Positions 55,667-64,000 of a stretch of DNA of 64,000 nucleotides are shown here, piece after piece. Made by a program: the position numbers and the translations under genes. Location: assembly GCA_029962745.1 (NCBI GenBank), contig CM057162.1, forward strand, positions 22,929,402 through 22,993,401. Reading direction: 5' to 3'. This DNA is from Echinometra lucunter. Its lineage: Eukaryota > Echinodermata > Echinoidea > Camarodonta > Echinometridae. Numbering within the stretch: the stretch's first letter is position 1; each line of letters opens with the position of its first letter. The notes beneath the pieces were generated by a model, which was not told the DNA's origin, did no database searches, and saw only the letters and a list, made by a program, of their open reading frames with translations.

Positions 55667-56663
55667 AAGGAGAAGTCCAGATGATTTCATTGAAATTACA
55701 CTATAAAGCTTAAAATTCATGCTAACTGATAATGCTACTTTCATTTATCAAAGTGATTTCTATGATTTTTAGATACCGATCAAGTGTTTTTTTTTTTTTA
55801 CTCCAAATAATTGAATTTCCCACCGAAACCCAAATATGGTCAATGGTCGCGTGACGTAGGCGATGCATTTGCACTGCGCATGCGCACTTATTCTCTGCAC
55901 ATTCTCTATGCAAAATGCTGAGATGTCTAGCTTTTGGGTGTACAAATCACACCAGTTCTATTCCTAAGAGAAGTTTTTTGCAATCCCGAATCCACTGACG
56001 GACAGGGAGAGGTGTGCCCGATTGATTAATGATATTAGGATGGACAAATTCGACACCAAAAACTTATTAATTTTCGTAGTGAATGAAAGTTTGCGAAGAC
56101 CACTTCAAGCCGGGATGTTGGCAGGTGGCGGTGGATAGGGTGTGTGGGCGTTCGAAAGTGATGGGCTACAAGCCCACGAGAAATTGTAAGGTCTTCCCGT
56201 CGATTGAAATGGTCAGATTTAGCAGTCTTTCCAAATTCTGAAGCTAACAAGTAGGCACAAAAAGCATAAATAAAATCAGAAATGATATGACTGTAGATCT
56301 ACTAAAATTCAGGAGAAAAAAAAAGGAACTACGGCGCGATATGAGATGACGAAACAAACGATGTGTACCTCTACTGCAGTGATTCACTCTCAAGCTATGC
56401 ATGCACTATACTATCACTGCACTCGCAATCGCATCATATGCATGCCTGCCTGTGCTGGATGCGGTGCATCTGCTACGTCACTGGGCCGGGTGCGAACTGT
56501 ATTGTGGATGAAAATGGGCTCGTACTAGAACTAATGCTTGTAAAAGTTAATAGTTGATTACTCTGTAATCCTAAGGTAAGTTGTGTAAAGGAAGACATTT
56601 TCCAGCCGCTGAATTTTTTCTCTTTATGATCCATGCTTACAGAAATTGCCTAGACTTCTCCTT
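55667..56663. mobile_element. TA-flanked MITE (AAGGAGAAGTC ends)
   Basis: AAGGAGAAGTCCAGATGATT at the left and AAGGAGAAGTCTAGGCAATT on the complementary right, with TA on both sides (55665-55666; 56664-56665). The AAGGAGAA start and TA target match the element at 10729, so they probably share a transposase family. No transposase here. Confidence 0.75.
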
Positions 56664-56671
56664 TAAGGTGT

Positions 56672-57445
56672 GCATTAAACACATCAGAGTATAAACTCAC
56701 ACTCAAATAAATGAGAGGTTTTTCAAAAATTGTGCAGACAAAATCTTGACGTCATACATGTATGTACATGTACATGTATGTTGCACCAACTTTATAAGAA
56801 TTTAATTGGTCCACACCTTTTGCCTCCAGGAGGCAAAAAAATACACTTCTTGCCTCTAGGCGCTTTCACACCTACCCGATCCGGAAATATACCTGGTATT
56901 TTCAGATCGGGTATTCTACCCCGATCAGAAAATACCAGGTATTTTGCCAGTGTGAAACCAAATTACGCGTAATTTCCCCGAAAGAAAATACCCGTAAATT
57001 AGTAGGTACTTTCTCAAAATTACGAGTACTTTCTCCAAGGTCGCAGGGATTTTTGTAATGTGAAAGCAAATTACGAGAACTTCTATTCCATCAAGCACTG
57101 GCGCACGAACCGTGTACTGTACTGTGTACGTATTGGACGTCGTTATCGTTTGTGTACCTGCAAAATAAATCATTCTGCGCATGCTCTTAACTTCGAGAAC
57201 TTACCCCGAAGAGGTCTGCTTTCGGGTAGGTGTGAAAGCGCAGAACAATTATCGGGTATTTTGGGGCCTTAACAAGTTCTCGTAATTTACGGGTATTTTT
57301 CCTGATCGGGTAGGTGTGAAAGCGCCTTCTGTGGTTTTTTTTGTGTGACACCTCATATCTCATTGTACGACCCCCCCCCCCCCCAACAAAACAAAACAAA
57401 ACAAAACAAAAAACGGGGGATTTACCACAGGGTTTTTTTGCTTCA
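56672..57445. mobile_element. Harbinger-like family, third copy, interrupted
   Basis: GGTGTGCATTAAACACATCA, TTGTGCAGACAAAATCTTGA and TTAATTGGTCCACACCTTTT follow the order of the 41601 and 49369 elements, and a TTGCTTCATATGTCATTGAG phrase lies at the far end. It is split by the MITE at 56858. The ends are decayed. Confidence 0.5.
56858..57327. mobile_element. MITE with AGGCGCTTTCACACCTACCC ends
   Basis: A perfect inverted terminus of about 24 bases (AGGCGCTTTCACACCTACCC plus GATC). A 3-bp TCT duplication lies on both sides. The interior has many copies of TACCAGGTATT, TACGAGTAC and GGGTATTTTC in both orientations, a nest of internal palindromes. Confidence 0.8.
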
Positions 57446-57926
57446 TATGTCATTGAGCCTTTAGGATCACTTTTTGGTAGAAATTGATGTGGATATGCTC
57501 CGGAACCAAACATGAATACCAAATGTTCTCTTTTCGGCTGTTTTATACATGGTTTGTAGGAGATCATGAAAGTGCAAAACAGAATTCAATATCACATCCA
57601 TATGGTACTGATTCATTTAAAGATGAACCACAAGACTAATGCTAGGCATAACAGTCACAAAGAACATTCTGAGGAAAAACTCAAAAGGAATAACTTGTTT
57701 ATGATTGTTCTTCTCATGATTTCTAAGTACTGTCTTTCACATTTTGTTGAAACTGTTTTGCTGTTCATTAAGAAGAATTATTGGTCTGTCCTTAGTGTAC
57801 CGTAAGCGCGCACGAAATTTAGAAAATAATCACGTCTGAGAAGTTAAGACTAGAAATGAATCCTGGTATGAAATGAATCGGGGTATACATGTAAATGAAT
57901 AAAGTGCACCGTCAACTTCGTCAACT
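57446..57926. other. intergenic
   Basis: No gene or element supported. A + strand open frame (57566-57805) shows no domain. Confidence 0.4.
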
Positions 57927-58015
57927 GCCCGTGGCGCAGAGGATAAAGCCATTGCCAGAGCTCGATATATGCTAGTCATGCTAGTCAAGGGTTCAAATCC
58001 CCATGAAGCTGGTAA
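57927..58015 (+). repeat. tRNA-like sequence (pseudogene or SINE head)
   Basis: TGGCGCAGAGG (57942-57952) resembles an A box and GGTTCAAATCC (near 57990) a B box. The sequence between includes a duplicated TGCTAGTCA and does not fold into a proper cloverleaf. A decayed tRNA-derived SINE is more likely than a working tRNA. Confidence 0.45.
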
Positions 58016-58338
58016 TTTTTTGTCGTTATGAAATTGATGACAATGGCGTTTATTCCGTTGACGAAATAGTTAAAGTATGATAGATATTCTTCGATCAAGT
58101 GCCTACCATTCCGTGCCTGCTTACACTAAGGATCGACCGAATTATTTACCTGCAGCTTTCACTGAATTCAAAATATTGGCAACATACATATTTGCTGGTA
58201 GTTTGCTTTTGCTTTGAATCCGACGTCATATCATTTTGACAAGTAGGATATTTTGTGACCCAGAAAAAGATACCTTTTCAGCCATATAAAGTGTTGTATT
58301 TCACACACTCCATGTATGTGATAATATGTTCTACCATG
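58016..58338. other. intergenic
   Basis: Nothing recognisable. It could include the body of a SINE headed by the tRNA-like sequence just upstream. Confidence 0.35.
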
Positions 58339-58340
58339 CT

Positions 58341-58652
58341 GGGAGGTGTTTCACAAAGAATAAAATTGACTCAAATCACACTTAACTATGGCTGGCCATT
58401 GATGCCACTGTTTGTTTTCACTTTTGGTCTCTTGAGGAATGTGCAAATCATGGGCACAAATTTGCAGAATTCACCTTTTTTGTTTTTTTCATCAATGAAC
58501 TATGACAAAATGTCAATTCTGCAGATTTTTGACAATGATTTGAAATCTTTTGAGAGACCTGTGGTGAAAAAAATAGATGTGGCATGAATGGCCAACCATA
58601 GTTAAGTGCGATTTCAGTCAATCTTAGTCTTTGTGAAACACGCCCTGGGCCC
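58341..58652. mobile_element. foldback MITE with about 65-bp arms
   Basis: GGAGGTGTTTCACAAAGAAT at the left and GGGCGTGTTTCACAAAGACT on the complementary right. Similarity extends through TTGACTCAAATC and CACTTAACTATGGCTGGCCA. The element at 63081 shares the TGTTTCACAAAGA start. Confidence 0.85.
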
Positions 58653-58948
58653 ATTTTGCTGCGACTCACATGTCCTCAATTTTAGAGGCAGGCTGCTTCC
58701 AGCGCAAGGACTGAAACATGTTTTTAGCAAAGGGGTATGGCTAGAGGCTACATTTAATTTGGACTGTAATTGCCTCGTTCCTATACAGTGCAGCGGTTCT
58801 GTGTTCTTTGAGTTCTAGTTCAATGAAATTGCTTTGGAGAAACTGGTTTGAATTCTGAATTAGCATTGCTATGGAATGAGAATGAAACAAAGTGAAGAAC
58901 ACTTAACTGGAAGTCACATTCTTGAAAAATCTCAAAACGTACATGTAT

Positions 58949-59310
58949 AGGGTTCTCACTAGAAAAAAATCCACACACGGTTCCCACTCTGCGCAAAACG
59001 TGGAAGTTTCGGAAGTTTTACGGAATAACACCTAAAGTTAGGTGTGGCGGCAGTATATGATATAGTAAAAGGATGAAAAATGCTTCTTGGTAAGCAGGAA
59101 TTGTCTACTAATGGCATAAAAGTAAAAATACATTGCCAAAAAGCAAAACAATCTGTGACATTTATCATTATTGTTAGGAATATATGCTCCAATATTTTTT
59201 TTACCCTTGTTGCCACGCATGGTGCAGCAATTTCACGCATGGTTCTTCCTTGTCTGAAACCCTTTACGCATGGTACTGGAACCATGGGTGTTATGTCCTG
59301 GTGAGAACCA
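58949..59310. mobile_element. hAT-like short element, relative of 7247-8020
   Basis: Ends GGTTCTCACTAG and CTGGTGAGAACC. The right half (TTGTTAGGAATATATGC, CACGCATGGTGCAGCAATTT, GGAACCATGGGTGTTATG) matches the 7840-8010 part of the other copy in the same order. Internally deleted compared with that copy. The flanks TACATGTA and TGCATGTA could be a diverged 8-bp duplication. Confidence 0.65.
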
Positions 59311-59888
59311 TGCATGTATGTATTTTAAGAGATTATTCTGATGAAGGCATGGTTGATGTCACTAGCTGTATTTCCTTTTTTCTCTGTAATATACATGCCC
59401 ACTTTGTGTCCACTACTGTCAGTTCCTGTAGCATTTATTCAAAATTATTTTTATCCTAATTAGCATAAACTTGATTCGATTATTTTTAAGTTTCATTATT
59501 TCTTTTCATAACAAAAAAATTCAAGATTAATTTAATGTACGTACATGTACATGAGGCTTTGTAACTCTAAGAGGGGACTTTGTAGCCAGTGAGCAGAGTA
59601 TGGAGGCAAAATGCCCTGTGGCCTCTGCTTAATTTGAGCTTTGTCGTCGGGTGCGTGCATGTGTGTGATTATTATCTACTCATATTAGTGTCCCATTTGT
59701 AAGGCCTTAATTGAAAAACAAAAAAAGTAATTAGTCATTCATCCACAATAGTCTGCAGGAGGTACAATGTACATGCAGATGACTCTTAATGTTCAACCAT
59801 TGTGAGGCCCGTCTTACATGTACATGTATGTCAGAACGGAAATACCCTGTGCTATAATAGCACAGATATTTCCATAGACATACACTTA
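59311..59888. other. intergenic
   Basis: No gene or structured element beyond ACATGTACATG strings. Confidence 0.45.
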
Positions 59889-60305
59889 TTAACCCATTCG
59901 TGACAGGAATTATTTAAAGCCTAATTTGATCAGCTTTTATTCTTCAAATTGGCAACACCAACATTTTTATTTTATTGCTACATTTTTCTTATAAAACGTC
60001 GTGTATCTGAAATGAATATGAATTGACAGAAATTATGATGAGAAGTCAAAAAGTTGCCAATTTACAGGGGAAAACGGTGATTTTTAAACTTTCTATCACA
60101 TTGCCAATTTAAGGATTTTAATGCTTATTTTCCTTTAAAAAAATTTCAGCATCAAACAACAAATATTGACGCAATCAAAATGGGCACAGTTTGTGTAGAA
60201 TATTTTGCTCTTTCTGCTCATGTATTTGGTATGATTTTTAGGGCTTTGCATCAAAAGATATTAGGCCAAACCACAAAATGTGGACCTCTGTCACGAATGG
60301 GTTAA
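59889..60305. mobile_element. piggyBac-like MITE, complete
   Basis: TTAA plus CCCATTCGTGACAG at the left; CTGTCACGAATGGG plus TTAA at the right. It is nearly identical in plan and close in sequence to the 13235 element across its length (427 versus 417 bases), so these two copies are likely of similar age. Confidence 0.88.
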
Positions 60306-60437
60306 ACAGAGAAGACATCTAAAGAAATAATGCAATTATGAGATTTATTTCCTATCTACATGTAGCTGAGATGAAGTGGCATGTTTGCCCCTCAGAAAAA
60401 AAACAAAAACTCAAAACAAAACTACATGTATGAGAAC

Positions 60438-60727
60438 CAGGTGTTTCATAAAGCTGTTTGTGAAATTACGAATGACTTTACAAACGACTTGAATATGGCA
60501 AGCCAAATGGGATTCTCAGTCATTATAAATCACTCGGCTATAGTTGAAATATGCGGACATAGGTAAACATTACTATTTTTTGCGACAATTTAATGGGAAA
60601 TGCAGTCACACTCTGTTAAAGCATCCTGAAAACCTTTGGTCTTCCTATTTGGCACTTCATATCCAAGTCGTTTGTAAAGTCGTCATGCGGAACTTTACGT
60701 ACAGATTTATGACACCCCCCCCCCCCC
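60438..60727. mobile_element. foldback MITE (GGTGTTTCATAAAGC)
   Basis: AGGTGTTTCATAAAGCTGTT at the left against GGTGTCATAAATCTGTACG on the complementary right, then a shared GACTTTACAAACGACTTG inside both arms. It ends in poly-C. Confidence 0.75.
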
Positions 60728-60745
60728 CACACACACACACACACC
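60716..60745. repeat. poly-C then (AC)n microsatellite
   Basis: About 14 C followed by about 8 AC units, joined to the right end of the MITE. Confidence 0.85.
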
Positions 60746-60800
60746 AGAATAACCTATTTCAGGGGGCCTGAGATAGCTTTCCAGAGGAGCTGCCCAAAAC

Positions 60801-61411
60801 GCCTGACCCCCGTTTACACCAAATCTAAAACCTGCAAGTATCTTGGGGTGCCCCAAGAAAATGTGGTCTGTTTACACCACAGATTTCAAAACCTACCCAA
60901 GATAGATTTCGAGTAGAAGTGAATAGGTGAAACAATAACACTGCCATTCGCAGTAAATATGAATTTGATCTTGAAATGGATAAATTTGATTAGCTTTAGA
61001 TTTCCCCCGAGAGATGTTTCAAACAAGGAATAGGAAGGTTATTTCTCATATTACAATCAGTATAACATTCAGACCCTGTCATTGTATTCAAGAGTTCCAT
61101 TGCAGCAGACTCAGACTGAGTTGAAGATCGCTAATATGATGTAATTTGTCTTCACACGATTTGCTGGAAACCTGTCCTGGGCAGGTTCGAAGTAGGTTTC
61201 CATTTACACCCAAACCAAACCCGTCTTGAGGAGCCCCCATACATGTCTCGGACCATCTTTCGATGTGGTCCAAGATTGGTTAACTTTTAATTAGTCCTAT
61301 GGGGTAGGTTTGGAGTTACACAGGTAACATCGAAAAAGAAAGCGATCTTTTGCCCCCCCACCCCTCCCTCCGGGGTGCACTGAGATAGCTTTCAAATCTG
61401 GTGTAAGAGGG
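60801..61411. mobile_element. MITE with CTGACCCCCGTTTACACC ends
   Basis: CTGACCCCCGTTTACACCAA at the left pairs with the complement of TGGTGTAAGAGGGGTCTCAG at the right. The interior repeats TTTACACC-type phrases in both orientations. The arms are diverged, so the limits are approximate. Confidence 0.5.
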
Positions 61412-61567
61412 GTCTCAGACACTTTTACGCTCACTTTGCTAGAGCGCTCCAGCATAGAACGCTCCAGCATAGAGCGCTCTAATGTACAAACTACCCCAGG
61501 AAGCACTCCACCAGACCACTGTGCACTGGTCCAGAAGATCACATACATGTAGCCATGTGGTCTTCTG
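61412..61567 (+). mobile_element. left part of the 24711-type element, unexpanded
   Basis: CACTTTTACGCTCACTTTGC and TAGAGCGCTCCAGC repeat the start of the 24711 element. AAGCACTCCACCAGACCAC and ACTGGTCCAGAAGATCAC then follow without any minisatellite between them. This corresponds to the junction where the foldback transposon sits at 24821-26840. The right half is replaced by another MITE. Confidence 0.7.
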
Positions 61568-61722
61568 GGGCCCGTAACACAAAGGTTTGCAATCAATTGC
61601 AAATTTAAACAACCAATCTAATTTCTCCAGGGTCACTCTTTAACTAAGATATGTACATGAAATGATGGTCTTGATTGGCTGTTACAACTTTGTGATTGAT
61701 TGCAAATCTTTGTGTTAAGGGG
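61568..61722. mobile_element. foldback MITE (GGCCCGTAACACAAAG)
   Basis: GGCCCGTAACACAAAGGTTT at the left and, on the complementary right, AGCCCCTTAACACAAAGATT, both followed by GCAATCAAT. The loop includes GATTGGCTGTTACAAC. It sits within the 61412 element. Confidence 0.8.
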
Positions 61723-63080
61723 CTCTGGAGTGGCTATTCTCCACAGACCTGTGCTCTAGAACTGCAGAAGTTATTACAAATAATTTAGCAGGAAAACTCT
61801 CCTCTGAATTTATTGGATATCTCAAGAAGATCCCATTAATATGTACATGTATACTGAAAAATTACCAAGCTGTCTTGTAGTTTAAAAGCTTTCTCTTTTG
61901 GAAACAGGATGCGTGTTATGTTTTTGGTTATGAAGAGTTTGCTCCAGTCGCTGGGCTTTTCCACATGAATGTTTGATGTGCAATGCCAGATCAAAACAAC
62001 ATGAAACATAACACAAGAAGAAATCTCCTGCTCTTCACATCCGTGTTTTGCTTTGGAGATGTTTTCTTCTTCATCCATGACGAGACAAGAGCTCTGAAAC
62101 TTTTCAGCAGGGCAGACAGCTCAATTTAGAATCTAGACAGTTTCACCGTGGGTATCGCTTTCACTGCCAAGAGGTCGACCAACGCTATCGGTACAGACAG
62201 ACAACCATCACTCCTTCGCATTCTCTTTACCAAAGTGATGGTACATGTATATTTATGTATCTTTGAAAATAATTCTCCTAGAGATTGGCTTACTTGATCC
62301 TCCTGAAGGCTGTAACAAATGAATTTTGAAGGGAATTTCTTGAATATTCATAAATTCAGCATGTTCTCGCTCTCAGATTTCAGCTTGGGAGCTGTCTTTA
62401 GTATGCATGTTAAATGACAGAAACCTGTCTATTCCTGCATGTTTTGCTTTGTCTCACACGAAATCTGTCGAATGTTTGAAAAGGATATACGTAATTCCCA
62501 GGCCCCTAAAACTCTGCCATTTTGACCAAATTCATGAGAAGGCCGACCTAAGCACCCATCAGCATTCATTTTGTAAGATGCTTCCAACGAGTAGCATGGC
62601 GATAACGGGTGCTTATCTGCCCCTTCAAATGATCCGAAAGAGGCAAGGCCTAATGCCATACGTGTGATAACCGCGCGTGCTGCTTTCCGTCTAGTAAATT
62701 TATCATATGTCTGTGGTTATTCCCAAACACCTATTTCAGAAAAAAATATCACACCAGTCAGTTAAGTGTTGACATAATCTCCGTCACTGATTTTCATGCC
62801 TCCACCTGAAGGTGGTGCTGCAAGAATTTGCCCATATTCACAAAGTTTGTTTAAACCTCCATATTAAAGCGTGCTATTAGCGTGTATTGCCCATAAGGCC
62901 ATATGCACACTTAAGAAAAGTCCCATCTTTCCTCTGCACTTGCATTCGTGAAATCAACCACTCACAAAAATGTCTCTGACCTTGGGATTCGCGAAAAATA
63001 TCTGTACGTGGAAATATTGGCTTAAAAATTCAGGTCAGGCTGTTATAATGCATAACGGTGTCTGAATAGAAGGAATCCAG
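61723..63080. other. intergenic
   Basis: A short TTTCATGCCTCCACCTGAAGGTGG-like piece (split: TTTCATGCCTCCACC then TGAAGGTGG) near 62793-62816 is a stub of the dispersed TTTATGCCTCC repeat. A TTCGCGAAAAATATCTG phrase near 62988 echoes 29354. No gene supported. Confidence 0.45.
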
Positions 63081-63292
63081 AGTGGTGTTTCACAAAGAGT
63101 GAAGTTTGACTTAAAGTTGCACATAAATTCCTAGTTGCATGCTATATATACTAAGCATTACCACATTGGTCAGATCATGCTCAGGGAATGCGTGCTATTG
63201 AAAGTTCATCAATGAGATTACACATTCAATACGGGATACGCATTGGGGCTTACACATGACTCTAAGTCAAGCTCTTTGTGAAAACACCCCCC
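63081..63292. mobile_element. foldback MITE (GTGGTGTTTCACAAAGAG)
   Basis: GTGGTGTTTCACAAAGAGTG at the left and GGGGTGTTTTCACAAAGAGC on the complementary right, with TTGACTTAAAGT against TTGACTTAGAGT further in. Shares its start with 58341. Confidence 0.75.
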
Positions 63293-63460
63293 CCCCTGTT
63301 TACATACATTAGTTGTTGCTATGTTTAGCAAGCCTCTGGCAAGTTTCTTAGTCATCGAGGGAAACTAACATAAGTAAACAGGTTATTAGTGCTTGAAATT
63401 GCTGAGTACCCATATGCATTTATAGAGTACCAATATATAAAAGCATCTCTTCCACGCATC

Positions 63461-63622
63461 AGGATCCTGTTTCATAAAAAGTTGTTATGATAGCAACTCC
63501 TGCAGGAATGGTAACTACCATGCTAAAAGTGAAAATGCTGCTTCCTGATTGGCTTTTATAATGAAAGTTGTCATTCCAGCACGAGTCATTATCATAACAA
63601 CTTTTTATGAAATGGGGCCCAG
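63461..63622. mobile_element. foldback MITE (TTTCATAAAAAGTTGTTATGA)
   Basis: ATCCTGTTTCATAAAAAGTT at the left and GGGCCCCATTTCATAAAAAG on the complementary right, both continuing GTTGTTATGATA. The loop has GATTGGCTTTTATAATG. It ends CCCAGGTGT. The 141-codon minus-strand frame across it is a by-product. Confidence 0.85.
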
Positions 63623-64000
63623 GTGTGCATGCTCCACGGTTAGTTGCTGGTATAGCAATCAAATTCCTAACTTCAAGTTTAATCCAGCACCTACCACTGT
63701 TATACGTGTACCAGTAACCTAAATCTGCATCAATGCCACCCGTAAAGGTTATGAAATTTTGGTATATTATCAAAAACTGATCAACAGATTTCTTTGCTTT
63801 TAGCTGCTCACTAGCCAAGGTACATGTAAAAGCTAAACTAAAATGCTTTGAAGATGTTTCCTCCTGAAGTTGAATGCCAAGCATGATATGAAAGCCTTGA
63901 AAGGTAAAAAATACTTTTGATTGCAGGGCAGCGATCGATAGTCAACAATGTCACGTGCATCACACAGTGCTTGACTGCCTGCACATGTGTTAAACCAATG
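63623..64000. other. intergenic or intronic to the window edge
   Basis: An acceptor-like TTTTGATTGCAG ends near 63926, but the downstream sequence encodes nothing JAK-like in any frame. Nothing else recognised. Confidence 0.4.

Noticed and set aside
57927..58015. Functional tRNA gene
   Set aside because: A- and B-box-like motifs exist, but the acceptor and anticodon stems do not pair and the arm contains a short duplication.
63459..63884. 141-codon minus-strand frame
   Set aside because: About a third of it lies in a foldback MITE and the rest has no recognisable domain or splice context.
63926..64000. Acceptor-like TTGATTGCAG at the window edge
   Set aside because: The following sequence shows no JAK-like residues in any frame; splice-like motifs are common by chance.

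Overview
The window looks like accessory-rich nuclear DNA from a marine invertebrate, most likely a deuterostome and perhaps an echinoderm. The evidence is two split exons of a Janus-kinase-like gene with GT/AG introns, a CR1/L2/Jockey-type LINE, tRNA-headed SINEs, very many short inverted-repeat elements, long G/C homopolymers and repeated ACATGTACATGT strings. I cannot name the species. There are no operons, phage or CRISPR arrays. Most short open frames are chance or repeat-derived and I have not called them genes.

The only host gene I can support is on the + strand: a JAK-like tyrosine kinase, of which only the N-terminal FERM region lies in the window. Exon A (coding 44531-45319, 263 codons) and exon B (48702-48821, 40 codons) join in phase 0 across a 3.4 kb intron. 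The SH2, pseudokinase and kinase exons should lie beyond 64000. A splice acceptor at 44199 and an exon-like block at 16499-16566 may be its 5' UTR.

Layout: 1-5130 is a decayed LINE (reverse transcriptase with a frameshift and a stop) set in homopolymer-rich repeat. 5131-13234 is intergenic with an inverted-repeat element, an hAT-like insertion and a TA-flanked foldback MITE. 13235-24080 carries piggyBac-like, hAT and Mutator-like insertions nested in each other and in a tandem AGGTCA-rich repeat. 24711-27186 holds a foldback transposon whose arms are inverted 15-bp minisatellite arrays. 27187-44200 is more MITEs, two SINEs, a perfect 150-bp tandem duplication and poly-G elements. 44200-48821 is the JAK-like gene. 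48822-64000 holds a 4.7 kb terminal-inverted-repeat element and further MITEs, one of them an unexpanded relative of the element into which the foldback transposon inserted.

The strongest non-routine signals are the nested insertions dated by clean target-site duplications (8-bp ATACTATC and CTGACAAG, 9-bp GTAATGAAT and GGTATCACC, 10-bp TAAAAGTGGT, TTAA, TAA, TA). Others are the minisatellite-armed foldback element, a poly-G-terminated Mutator-like MITE group, and a dispersed repeat that puts direct AGGTCA half-sites inside the JAK-like intron. I found no convincing new multi-gene system.
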